Origin: JAUYMM01 sp049301455
GTDB lineage: Bacteria > Patescibacteriota > Microgenomatia > UBA8517
Direction: 5' to 3'
DNA: 16,730 nucleotides
Assembly (NCBI GenBank): GCA_049301455.1
Contig: JBAQKY010000010.1
Span: forward strand, 1-16,730
Below are positions 1 to 7,707 of the stretch, piece after piece. Numbering within the stretch: the stretch's first letter is position 1; each line of letters opens with the position of its first letter. Both the position numbers and the translations under genes were made by a program. Below the pieces are notes generated by a model. It was not told where the DNA came from. It made no database searches and saw only the letters and a program-made list of their open reading frames with translations.

Positions 1-27
1 ACCCTGTAGTATATCACGTAATACAAT

Positions 28-528
28 TTACTTCTTGAAGAGTTCCATTAAATATGCGTCGTAAAATATATTACCGATCTTAAATTCAGCCTCAAGGTCC
101 CCCACCTTTTTGAATCCGTAGCTCTCATACAAACCAATTGCATTAGTCTGAGAAATATTAACTATTAGCTTCAATTTTTTAATTTTTTCATTGTTAAACG
201 CTTCATCAATTCTGGTCTTAAATAACAGCTTCCCTATTCCTTGTCCTCTATACTCCTTTTTGACATATATTCCACTTAAATGAGCAATGTGATTAAACTT
301 TAAGGCTTTGGCATATTTAATTGATCCAATACCTACTATTGAATCGCCAGCATATGCTCCATACCAAACCTGGCTTTTTGAAGATAATTGTTTTATCCAA
401 AAATTATCATTCTTTTTATCCAATACTTCGTATGTATCACCAAAAGCCTGCGGTTCAAGCCGCAATGCCTCAAGCCTTATGGACCTAAACTCCTGCAAAT
501 TTTTAGCGGTCAATTTTTCAATTTTCAT
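28..528 (-). CDS. GNAT-family N-acetyltransferase
   Basis: This 166-residue protein is a single-domain GCN5-related acetyltransferase, which would transfer an acetyl group from acetyl-CoA to an unknown amine in the cytosol. The acetyl-CoA binding motif A is clear: the strand GIYVKKEYRGQGIGKLL at about residues 86-102 carries the R/Q-G-x-G loop at 94-99. Motif B follows as NAIGLYESYGFKKVG, with the usual Tyr at about 134. Its ATG overlaps the stop of the preceding gene (ATGA at 525-528), so it is the last recognisable gene of the five-gene minus-strand operon and probably translationally coupled. Membership suggests its substrate is a product or intermediate of the ATP-grasp ligases upstream, but that is inference. 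The family assignment is firm; the substrate is unknown. Confidence 0.88.
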   Translation of the reverse strand: MKIEKLTAKNLQEFRSIRLEALRLEPQAFGDTYEVLDKKNDNFWIKQLSSKSQVWYGAYAGDSIVGIGSIKYAKALKFNHIAHLSGIYVKKEYRGQGIGKLLFKTRIDEAFNNEKIKKLKLIVNISQTNAIGLYESYGFKKVGDLEAEFKIGNIFYDAYLMELFKK

Positions 529-1196
529 TTTTGTATTTCTCTAACTGCATGAATTAATGCCTCGACAACCAAATCTCTATCAGGTCCTTTTTCTCGCAAT
601 TTTCTAGTTATACCGATTTGAAATGTCTGAAGTTTCTTACCAAACATTTCATCTTTTCTTAAATCAGCAATCACTTCATAGCCACTGCATTCATGAGCCA
701 ATTTTGTTTTTTCGCCAGCCAAGACAACTTTATATTTTATCCCCACTTTTTCAGCAATTAATTGTTGCAATTCAGCTAATTTCTTTGAATCAGCAGGAGC
801 ATAGTTCGTTGCAATAGCGATATCGTAATCTCCGCTGGGTGGGTCAATTACACCATTCAAACAAAATCTATAAACATAGTTACCTAACTTTCCAGTTTTA
901 TCATCTGTCCAGCCTGAATAGCCATGCACTTTTTCAAATGCATATTTCATTGCGCTTCTGGCCTCCGTAGACTTTCTTCTTGCGACATCAACTACTCTTC
1001 TCTTTGCCTTTACCATCATTGATGTTGCGTTAGTTTCGCTTGCTACGCGATCCACAATTTCTGGTATTCCGATCTCATCAAGTGAATGGTCCGCTTCAAT
1101 TACTGCATGAACATCGGGATGGCCAATTTTTAAGACAAAAAATTTTTCTATTTGAAGTTCTCTATGCTCAACTTGGCCTATATCATTATCAACCAT
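525..1196 (-). CDS. Unknown protein, possibly N-formylglutamate amidohydrolase-like hydrolase
   Basis: This 223-residue soluble protein has no family I recognise with certainty. Two stretches resemble the N-formylglutamate amidohydrolase (FGase) group of zinc-dependent amidohydrolases. One is RRVVDVARR at 66-74, compared with the family pattern R-x-x-x-D-x-N-R. The other is a C-terminal LQTFQIGITRKLRE at 189-202, compared with the typical Q-I-E-I-x-R strand and helix. A D-E-rich segment at 36-49 and the DYDIAIAT strand at 123-130 fall in the expected order. The diagnostic Asn and Glu are replaced by Ala and Gly, so activity is doubtful. It sits between two ligase/transferase genes, overlapping the upstream stop by 8 nt and the downstream start by 4 nt. 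An amide-cleaving or amide-recognising role would fit that setting, but this is a weak inference. Confidence 0.85.
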   Translation of the reverse strand: MVDNDIGQVEHRELQIEKFFVLKIGHPDVHAVIEADHSLDEIGIPEIVDRVASETNATSMMVKAKRRVVDVARRKSTEARSAMKYAFEKVHGYSGWTDDKTGKLGNYVYRFCLNGVIDPPSGDYDIAIATNYAPADSKKLAELQQLIAEKVGIKYKVVLAGEKTKLAHECSGYEVIADLRKDEMFGKKLQTFQIGITRKLREKGPDRDLVVEALIHAVREIQK

Positions 1197-3570
1197 TTTT
1201 GTTAAATATTTTTTTGTGTTCTATTACTGTTTCTTTTAAATCTAAGATTTTTATATTCTTAACTTCCTTTGGTAAATATGCAGAATAATCAGTATCTTTT
1301 GAGTTTCTTGTTAACACGACTAAAGTATCAATTTTTGTTTCATCACCTGAGAAAAACATAACATCTCCTTTTATCTTTTTAAGTTTTGTCATAAATGTAT
1401 TTACCCAAATTGATTTCTTAGATGGAACTGGAGAAAAACCAATTTTTGTTTTGTATTGAATAAGCCCCGGATTTAAATCGTATCCATATAAATTACCATC
1501 TTGGCCAAAAGATGCTTCACCATAGCCTAATCCTTGTGCATATTCTAAAAATTTATAATCCATCAATAATGTTAACCCGCCATTTAACTCGTTAAACCTT
1601 TCAGATACTCCGTATCCGATTCCTAAAATTTTATTCTTCTCTAAAAATAATTCTCCTCCGACAAGTTTATTGTTTTGAGTAGCAAAAATACCACCGACCA
1701 CTTTCCCATCTATTTTTTTCTTCTCAAACCATTTTTCATTCAAGGCCAAATGTCCACCTGGAATTCTTTCAATTAACTTTTTATAAAGTACAAACCATTC
1801 TCCAAACTGCTTCTGATTAATTTCTTTTACCACCTCTATTTCAATTCCTAAATCTTTGATTTTGTTTAGGTCTGATGTGATCTGTTTTCTTGTACGATTA
1901 GCTCTTATTTGGTCCATTATTGGGCGATTATCAATATTCATTCTCCAAGCAATATTTCGAGGTCTTCTTATCCCCTTTCCTTGATCTTTTACAGTATTTA
2001 CAATATCTGCTTTTTTATAATTTACATCTTTTTTGACATTTTTAATTCTTTTTTCAGTTAGGATACTAACACCGTTTTCTTCTACAAATCCCAATTCTGC
2101 ATCGACTAATCCAAGGGAGTTGTATATTCTTTCAATAATTAATGTTGCATCCCTTCTAAAACTACCGTCAGGATTTAACATTGGACCTTTTCTAATTAGT
2201 CTTAGCATTCTCTCGTGAGGATCGTAGATATTACCTACAGTTTTTGCGATATCCTCTGTTAATAAAAATTCATCGTCATTTTGAATATCCCATGTTGCAA
2301 AACCAGGTCTTACAAACTCTAGGGTGTCACCATCCATTCTATACACTCCTGCTCTAATCACATATCTATCCACCATAAACTCGGTCGAACGGTTATAAAT
2401 TAATATCTGACTTGCTTTATAATTCACTTTGTAAGTCTCATCTATCTCTTTAAAATCAATTTCATAATCAGAATTTAAGTGCTCTAAGTTATGAAATACT
2501 TGCATTGGAATTGCACCTGCTTCCATTTGAAGCATTGTAATAAGCGGAAAAGCATCAGTTTCTCTTGGATTACACTCCACTGGCCAAACTTTGCCGTTAT
2601 CATCAACAATTAGATCTAGACCAAAAATACCTCTATAGCCTTTTTTATATATATAATCTCCAAATTTCTGACCAATTTCTGTGGCTTCCATTTGTGATTT
2701 ATCACTAAACTTTTTAAATGACCAATCATGCCCCGCAAAGACACCTGACCTAGTTGGAAGTTTTGCGCCTACTTCAGGAACATCTACAAGCTGTGTTTGA
2801 ATCGATCCAGTTAATGTTCCAAACCTTGTAGCACAACATGGAATTGAAGACGATACACCTTCAATAAATGGCGCGATATTAACAGTATCAATTCTTTTTT
2901 TAGTATCTTTTAATTTTGAGTATAGCTCTGAAACACGAGCATTATATTTATTAAAATCTTCTTCTGTCTCTATAAAGAAAGTTCCCGAACCGCCACCCCA
3001 AGTTGCTTCTGCAAGCTGTAAAACAACCTTTTTTACATTAAATTTTTCTTGATATTTTTTGATTGTATCAATCGTTACATCAGGAATTGGCAAATTGTCT
3101 CCAGGTATGGCATCAATCCCTAGTTCTCTAATAATCTCTTTAAATATTTTTTTATTTTCAAATTGATCTCTAACCTCCATTTTATTTCCCAAAAAAGACC
3201 AGCCATTTTCATCACACACTTTTTCAAATCTACCCATGGATTTATAAATTAAAAATTTAAATGGTTCATTCAAACCTTTCAAAAACTTTTTAGCAATATC
3301 TGTTGAAATTATATTTCCCGGAGTTATTGGCGAAATCTCTACATTCTTATCAACTTGTTTTTGAGAATATACAGGAATTCCTGCAAGCCTAATCAGTTCA
3401 TTATCTTGGCAGTCATTAGAGCATAGCATTTTAAACTTTGGAAAATAATATCCACTGATTGCTCTTGGCCATGCAGAGGGCGCTATTCCAATAATCATTG
3501 GAGATTTATTAATTGCATCTGCTATCGATTTTGGTAATTGTTTTATTTTAAACATATTTTTTAAATCCAC
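1189..3570 (-). CDS. ATP-grasp ligase fused to GNAT/FemAB-like transferase
   Basis: This two-part enzyme of 793 residues should form an amide bond using ATP and then transfer or modify the product. After a Rossmann-like start (IIGIAPSAWP, 26-35) comes an ATP-grasp domain at about 130-365. It has a glycine-rich loop WGGGSGTFF (191-199), the strand IAPFIEG (232-238) and the metal-binding block GLDLIVDD...VECNPRE, with D319, E332 and N334. A linker of mostly alpha/beta character (370-550) leads to a GNAT-fold domain at about 575-740. There, FGQDGNLYGYDLNPGL and IQYKTKIGFSPV resemble FemAB/BioF2-like aminoacyl or acyl transferases. The start given is GTG at 3570, overlapping the previous stop. 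An ATG at 3555, five bases after that stop, is an equally good start and would give 788 residues. The substrate is not deducible. ATP-grasp is confident; the GNAT subtype is moderate. Confidence 0.9.
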   Translation of the reverse strand: MDLKNMFKIKQLPKSIADAINKSPMIIGIAPSAWPRAISGYYFPKFKMLCSNDCQDNELIRLAGIPVYSQKQVDKNVEISPITPGNIISTDIAKKFLKGLNEPFKFLIYKSMGRFEKVCDENGWSFLGNKMEVRDQFENKKIFKEIIRELGIDAIPGDNLPIPDVTIDTIKKYQEKFNVKKVVLQLAEATWGGGSGTFFIETEEDFNKYNARVSELYSKLKDTKKRIDTVNIAPFIEGVSSSIPCCATRFGTLTGSIQTQLVDVPEVGAKLPTRSGVFAGHDWSFKKFSDKSQMEATEIGQKFGDYIYKKGYRGIFGLDLIVDDNGKVWPVECNPRETDAFPLITMLQMEAGAIPMQVFHNLEHLNSDYEIDFKEIDETYKVNYKASQILIYNRSTEFMVDRYVIRAGVYRMDGDTLEFVRPGFATWDIQNDDEFLLTEDIAKTVGNIYDPHERMLRLIRKGPMLNPDGSFRRDATLIIERIYNSLGLVDAELGFVEENGVSILTEKRIKNVKKDVNYKKADIVNTVKDQGKGIRRPRNIAWRMNIDNRPIMDQIRANRTRKQITSDLNKIKDLGIEIEVVKEINQKQFGEWFVLYKKLIERIPGGHLALNEKWFEKKKIDGKVVGGIFATQNNKLVGGELFLEKNKILGIGYGVSERFNELNGGLTLLMDYKFLEYAQGLGYGEASFGQDGNLYGYDLNPGLIQYKTKIGFSPVPSKKSIWVNTFMTKLKKIKGDVMFFSGDETKIDTLVVLTRNSKDTDYSAYLPKEVKNIKILDLKETVIEHKKIFNKNG

Positions 3571-4877
3571 TTAGCTTTCACTAGTTTATCTTTTTCAATT
3601 TCAGGACTAACTAAAAATCCCTGTAAATCCGTCCGGCCAATTAATATACTGTATCGAAGTAGTTTCCTATCTGCAACCGTTACTTTTGTCTCCATTTTCT
3701 TTCCTGCCAATTTCAGTATTAATGAAATAACAGGTCTTTCCTCTTCACCCAAGGAAGATAATTTTCTTCTGGTGGATATTATTTTGTTTTTACGAAGAAG
3801 ACCTAACTTTCGAGCCAGCCCAATATCAATTGAGGATGACCATGCACCAGTGTCAATTTTGGCAAGGAGTGTTTTCCATTTACCTTCACTATCCTTTATC
3901 TTAATTTCTTCAACGGCTTTAACTACAGGAGTGGATTCTTTGAACCTTACCCTGTCTATAAACTTACTTGCAAAAAGCGATTTTGCAATTTGAATACCAT
4001 GCTTTGCGTCAAGTACCACCAAATCATCAACTCTCTCAAGTCTTTTCCTTAGTCCATCCATATTAGCAAGTTGAATTTGAAGCCCGGGTTGCGCATTTAA
4101 CTCAATAACTTGTGGACCTTTGTCAGGGTTTAAAACAACATCTACTCCGGCATAATTTAGACCAGAAGCAATTTGAGCCTTAACTGCAGTCTCTAGTATC
4201 AAATCCCACTGTGGTATCTTTATCCCATGTAATTTGCGATTAGTATTAGGTTTGAACATAATTTGTCTTCCGTGTTGTATCGCTTTTGTGGTGATCCCAG
4301 ACACCAAATCAATACCTAACCCTAATGCCCCTTGATGCAAGTTTGCACGACCATCCGACTCCTTTGTTGGAAGCCTTAGCATTGCCATCACTGGTATTTT
4401 ATTAAAGACAATCACTCTGATATCAGGGGTTCCACGAAACGAAAGTTTTCTAAATGCAGGGTGTCGTCCAACATACTCTTGAATAAATGCAACGTCCGGA
4501 TCGTTACCCATAGAAAAAGCCCCTTCTAAAATATCGAAGACGTGAAGTTTCAAGTCATCAACCGTAATTTTTTGTTTAGATGTAGTTAACCATTCACTTT
4601 CTGAAATACGTTTTTTAACAACGATTATTCCATCACCCCCTAGCCCTCGCGAGGGCTTTAGTGCAAACGAAGAAGGTAAACTCATCCAGTCAAATTCAAC
4701 GGTTTCTTTAGCATTTCTAAATTTTACCAATACATCAGGGCGAGATACTCCTGCAATTCTCAAAACTCTATCAGTTTGTATTTTAGAATCTGCATTTTTT
4801 TTAGCAGCGCGACTATTATATTTTGAGGTAAACAATGCACCTCTTGAATTAAGTCCTAAAATTGAGGCGATTTTCAT
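3561..4877 (-). CDS. RimK-like ATP-grasp ligase fused to retropepsin-like protease
   Basis: This 438-residue fusion has an N-terminal alpha-L-glutamate-ligase-like ATP-grasp domain (about 1-295) and a C-terminal retropepsin-like domain (about 315-438). ATP-grasp landmarks are K74 before the loop PSRGLGGDG (75-83), FIQEYVG (131-137), the DIRV strand (152-155), HQGALGLGI (181-189) and the metal-binding GVDVVLN...VIELNAQPG with D246, E259 and N261. The protease-like part carries the aspartyl-protease signature KIDTGAWSSSI (340-350), with the nucleophile-activating D342 and a second strand ILIGRTDLQGF (411-421). This matches the RimK-associated 'Zn protease' family (DUF785 type), usually a separate neighbour of such ligases. 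Here ligase and protease are one chain. The likely role is peptide-bond formation on a target plus trimming. The ATG at 4877 ends a ladder of mini-ORFs. A GC-rich palindrome at 4642-4657 lies in the codons of the ATP loop. Confidence 0.9.
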   Translation of the reverse strand: MKIASILGLNSRGALFTSKYNSRAAKKNADSKIQTDRVLRIAGVSRPDVLVKFRNAKETVEFDWMSLPSSFALKPSRGLGGDGIIVVKKRISESEWLTTSKQKITVDDLKLHVFDILEGAFSMGNDPDVAFIQEYVGRHPAFRKLSFRGTPDIRVIVFNKIPVMAMLRLPTKESDGRANLHQGALGLGIDLVSGITTKAIQHGRQIMFKPNTNRKLHGIKIPQWDLILETAVKAQIASGLNYAGVDVVLNPDKGPQVIELNAQPGLQIQLANMDGLRKRLERVDDLVVLDAKHGIQIAKSLFASKFIDRVRFKESTPVVKAVEEIKIKDSEGKWKTLLAKIDTGAWSSSIDIGLARKLGLLRKNKIISTRRKLSSLGEEERPVISLILKLAGKKMETKVTVADRKLLRYSILIGRTDLQGFLVSPEIEKDKLVKAKWI

Positions 4878-4957
4878 AATTTTAAATTGGATTTCATAAT
4901 TTTAAATTGAATTTCATAATTTTAAATTGAATTTCATAAGCGTAGCTTGTATATCAT
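4878..4957 (-). repeat. Tandem mini-ORF ladder, 4 x 20 bp, before the RimK-like gene
   Basis: Read on the minus strand, ATG codons begin at 4957, 4937, 4917 and 4897, and the ligase's own ATG at 4877: five starts on an exact 20-nt period. Each of the first four opens a 7-codon frame (MIYKLRL, MKFNLKL, MKFNLKL, MKSNLKL) whose TGA stop overlaps the next ATG as TTATGA. Copies 1-3 counted from 4937 are nearly identical. The outermost copy differs at about 7 of 20 bases yet keeps the period, the length and the overlapping stop. The period is 3n+2, so each mini-ORF lies in the next frame. It fills the gap between the 7TM stop (4978) and the ligase start. Confidence 0.93.
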
Positions 4958-4977
4958 AATATTTATTGAGTTTTGTA

Positions 4978-5655
4978 TTACTTAGAACTAATCAATTTTC
5001 TAAATCTCCAGTATTCCATAAATCTCAAACCTATATATTTTCCAAGAATTATGTCTACGACAAAAGTTGCAAGTAGTGCTATTTCAGGATTTAGTAAAAC
5101 AATCTTTTGGAATGGTGCATAGGTCAAAAATAGATATGAAATTAAAGAAAGAATCAAAGTCTGGTAAGTTAATCCGATAGCGGTCTTAAAAGATTTTCCA
5201 AGTTGAATTCTAGTAAAATCTTCAACTAAAAGTGTCAAGACAAGAACTGGGAAAATAGATACATTCAATAGTGGTTGATATTTAATCATTGGAGATGCAA
5301 AAAGAATTCCCAGTATTCCAAATGAGACAAACCAAAGCATAAGCGCCATACGTGGCAAGTATTGAAGTTTTAACTTTAATTTTCTAGTTATTATACGTAC
5401 AGTAGTTGATATAACAACTATAGCCATAAATAATAGTATCCCTAAAATAGGTCCTATTGCCACAAAGGTAATTGATAAAGCTGCGGGTAAAAATATACCA
5501 AACCCACGAATACCAATTATTTGTCGTGTCCCCGCGATAACAGTTGCCACAATTGGCAGTAACAATAGTAGAACTATTGTATTTTCAGGCACACCAGAAG
5601 CGATTGAGGCAACAATAGCATTGTAAATAGGACCACCAGAGAAAATAGGGTTCAT
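4978..5655 (-). CDS. 7TM protein of the inactive-transglutaminase/7TM family, truncated form
   Basis: This is a 225-residue polytopic inner-membrane protein. About six or seven hydrophobic segments run from residue 25 to 205. The first begins VLLLLLPIVATVIAGTRQI and passes into IGIRGFGIFLPA, a pattern that I recognise from the 7TM domain found after an inactive transglutaminase domain (UUP1-like proteins). Those relatives are typically about twice as long because of the N-terminal extracytoplasmic domain, which is absent here. In many bacteria this family sits beside a RimK-like ligase and a retropepsin-like protease, exactly as seen next door. It is the first gene of the operon. The ATG at 5655 lies about 18 nt after the predicted transcription start. 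It likely anchors or transports the ligase product, but no reaction can be read from the sequence. Confidence 0.85.
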   Translation of the reverse strand: MNPIFSGGPIYNAIVASIASGVPENTIVLLLLLPIVATVIAGTRQIIGIRGFGIFLPAALSITFVAIGPILGILLFMAIVVISTTVRIITRKLKLKLQYLPRMALMLWFVSFGILGILFASPMIKYQPLLNVSIFPVLVLTLLVEDFTRIQLGKSFKTAIGLTYQTLILSLISYLFLTYAPFQKIVLLNPEIALLATFVVDIILGKYIGLRFMEYWRFRKLISSK

Positions 5656-5675
5656 ATTAAATAATTAAATGGTAG

Positions 5676-5703
5676 TTGCATTATATCAAAAAATAATTAA
5701 AAT
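5676..5703 (+). promoter_or_regulatory. Candidate promoter of the 69-residue gene
   Basis: TTGCAT (5676-5681) and TAAAAT (5698-5703) are separated by 16 nt. Transcription would begin near 5710, so the ATG at 5713 would have almost no leader. The -35 is weak, matching mainly TTG. It is interleaved with the divergent extended -10, so the two promoters cannot be occupied at once. Confidence 0.4.
5680..5688 (-). promoter_or_regulatory. Extended -10 promoter of the amidoligase operon
   Basis: On the minus strand the bases read TGATATAAT, a perfect extended -10 (TG-n-TATAAT). The predicted start of transcription is near 5673, giving a leader of about 18 nt before the ATG at 5655. No convincing -35 element is present, which fits an extended -10 promoter. 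It overlaps the divergent promoter of the small gene at 5713. Confidence 0.65.
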
Positions 5704-5712
5704 AACCTATAT

Positions 5713-5922
5713 ATGGTCAAAATAAAAGGTCTTAACAGGAAACGATCAACAGCAGAACGTAAGGCTGAACCCGTAAAACAAATTGTTTCAGATGTGACAG
5801 ATGAAGTGAAAGTCAATACGCCAACACATCCACAGGTTTACAAATTTATTGAGCGTATTAAAAAGGGTATGGAACTGAATCCATCACTTGGATTACTCAT
5901 CCAAAACGAACGCTCCAGATAA
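5713..5922 (+). CDS. Small basic protein of unknown function (69 aa)
   Basis: I do not recognise this gene. The product is 69 residues, hydrophilic, without a membrane segment. The N-terminal 20 residues are highly basic (KIKGLNRKRSTAERKAE), followed by an acidic-polar stretch (VSDVTDEVKV) and a helical C-terminus YKFIERIKKGMELNPSLGLL. It stands alone between the divergent amidoligase operon and the ABC transporter, with its own candidate promoter and a further promoter after it, so it is probably monocistronic. The basic N-terminus could bind nucleic acid, but this is a guess from composition. The open frame, the fitting promoter and the lack of any better frame support it as real. Confidence 0.6.
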   Translation: MVKIKGLNRKRSTAERKAEPVKQIVSDVTDEVKVNTPTHPQVYKFIERIKKGMELNPSLGLLIQNERSR

Positions 5923-5944
5923 TATATTATTATAAAGATATTAG

Positions 5945-5953
5945 TGTTATAAT
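5945..5953 (+). promoter_or_regulatory. Extended -10 promoter of the ABC transporter
   Basis: The bases TGTTATAAT form a perfect extended -10. The predicted start is near 5960, only 3 nt before the ATG at 5963, so the mRNA should be leaderless or nearly so. No strong -35 is visible. Confidence 0.65.
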
Positions 5954-5962
5954 CAGTTCCCC

Positions 5963-7699
5963 ATGTTAAAAGTTTTGAAAACTTTCTATGTTTTTTTGCT
6001 TAAAAGATGGCCAACATTCATTGGCTTTCTTTTGCTGGTTATATCATCAAATATCTTTTTTGCATTAAACCCTGTCTTCTACAAACAATTTGTAGATACA
6101 ATCCCCTCTTTAAATGAACAGGTTTTATTAAAAATTTTGTTTTTATATATGGCTGTTAGAGTATCAGGTGTTATTGCTGATCTTTTGGCTTTTTGGATTG
6201 GTGACATTGTTTCATTCAATGCTGGTGTAGATGCAAGGATTGCAATATTCAAAAGGGTACAAGATTTAGATTTTGCATTTCATAGCCAGAAATCAACAGG
6301 TTCATTGATTTCTGCTTTTAAGCGCGGTGACGGCGCGTTCTTTTCCTTTTTCCATGACATACATCACAAAATGCTTGGAGTTTTAATTAACTTCATAGTC
6401 ATGCTTTATTTCTTCTCAAGCCTTGATCCTTATATTTTAGCCATGGTAGTTGGTTCACTTGTGGCTACCTTAACAGCTGCAAAATTTTTAATCACTAATA
6501 ATGTAAGTAAAAGAAAAGTTTTTAATAAAGAAGAAGATGAAATATCAGGAATAATTACTGACAACTTAATTAATTTCGAAACCGTTAAACTTTTTGCAAA
6601 GGAAAAATGGGAAGAAAATAAATTAAGATCTAGCTTTGTTACATGGATGAAATCTCTTTGGACATATGCCAACACCTTCAGGCTTATTGATGGAACAATG
6701 GGAACTATAATAAATGTTAGTATATTTGTAATTCTCTACTTAACAATTAAGCAAACAGTCACTCTGAAATTATCTGTTGGAGATTTTGTTTTAATTACAG
6801 GATTTTTAGGAAACTTCTATCCAAAACTTTGGGACCTCATTTGGGGATTTCGTGATCTTGCCAAAAACTATGCAGATATTGAAAAATACTTTTCACTTCT
6901 AGATTATGATGTTGAAGTCAAAGAACCAGAAAATCCAATCATCAAAGCAAACGTTACAGGACAAATTGAATTTAAAAATGTATCACACTCCTATAAAGGT
7001 GGAACTAAGAATGCAATAAAAAACCTCTCACTTAACATCAAATCTGGCGAATCTGTCGCCTTTGTTGGTAGAAGTGGAAGTGGAAAAACAACAATTACAA
7101 AGCTTCTTATGCGTTTCTTTGATCCTGTAAAAGGACACATATCAATTGACGGAACAGACATTAGGAAATTTACCAAAAGTAATCTCAGAAGTTTCTTTGG
7201 CGTTGTCCCCCAAGAGGCTGTACTATTCAATAATACTATTGGATACAACATTGGATATGGACTTTCAAACCAGAACAAAGACACAAAGAAACAAATTAAA
7301 AAAGCTGCAGAACTTGCAAACATTTCTGAATTTATAGAATCACTCCCAGAAAAATACGAGACTAATGTTGGTGAACGTGGCATCAAGCTTTCTGGAGGTC
7401 AAAAACAACGGCTAGCAATTGCTAGAATGATAACCAGCAACCCTGACATTATTATCTTTGATGAAGCAACCAGTCACCTTGATTCAGAATCTGAAAAATT
7501 GATACAAGATGCATTCTGGAATTATGCAAAAGGAAAAACAACAATTATCATAGCTCACAGACTTTCAACTATTCAAAAAGCAGATAGAATTGTTGTTATG
7601 GATAAAGGGGAAATTAAAGAAATTGGAGATCACAAAGAATTACTTAAAAACAAAAAAGGTACCTATTCAAAACTTTGGGGAATACAAAACGAAGAATAG
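5963..7699 (+). CDS. ABC exporter half-transporter (permease-ATPase fusion)
   Basis: This 578-residue protein is a type I ABC exporter half, expected to work as a dimer in the cytoplasmic membrane, moving a substrate out with ATP hydrolysis. The membrane domain occupies about 14-310, with hydrophobic segments near 15-37, 52-72, 135-155, 158-176, 245-262 and 270-285. The nucleotide-binding domain has Walker A GRSGSGKTT (369-377), a Q-loop at 417 (VVPQEAVLF), the LSGGQ signature (476-480), Walker B IIIFDE (496-501), a D-loop (SHLDSE) and the switch His at 532 (AHRLS). All catalytic elements are intact and the length is normal. The C-terminus lies 8 nt from the convergent small gene. Lipid-, peptide- and metal-conjugate exporters share this layout, so the substrate cannot be named. 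Confidence 0.95.
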   Translation: MLKVLKTFYVFLLKRWPTFIGFLLLVISSNIFFALNPVFYKQFVDTIPSLNEQVLLKILFLYMAVRVSGVIADLLAFWIGDIVSFNAGVDARIAIFKRVQDLDFAFHSQKSTGSLISAFKRGDGAFFSFFHDIHHKMLGVLINFIVMLYFFSSLDPYILAMVVGSLVATLTAAKFLITNNVSKRKVFNKEEDEISGIITDNLINFETVKLFAKEKWEENKLRSSFVTWMKSLWTYANTFRLIDGTMGTIINVSIFVILYLTIKQTVTLKLSVGDFVLITGFLGNFYPKLWDLIWGFRDLAKNYADIEKYFSLLDYDVEVKEPENPIIKANVTGQIEFKNVSHSYKGGTKNAIKNLSLNIKSGESVAFVGRSGSGKTTITKLLMRFFDPVKGHISIDGTDIRKFTKSNLRSFFGVVPQEAVLFNNTIGYNIGYGLSNQNKDTKKQIKKAAELANISEFIESLPEKYETNVGERGIKLSGGQKQRLAIARMITSNPDIIIFDEATSHLDSESEKLIQDAFWNYAKGKTTIIIAHRLSTIQKADRIVVMDKGEIKEIGDHKELLKNKKGTYSKLWGIQNEE

Positions 7700-7707
7700 T
7701 TAATTTT

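Noticed and set aside
4878..4957. Reading the 20-bp repeats as a CRISPR array or simple AT-rich satellite
   Set aside because: There are no spacers, and the start/stop structure of each unit is not explained by a plain satellite.
6991..7386. Minus-strand open frame inside the ABC transporter gene
   Set aside because: It lies opposite the conserved ATPase domain, has no promoter and no recognisable protein pattern.
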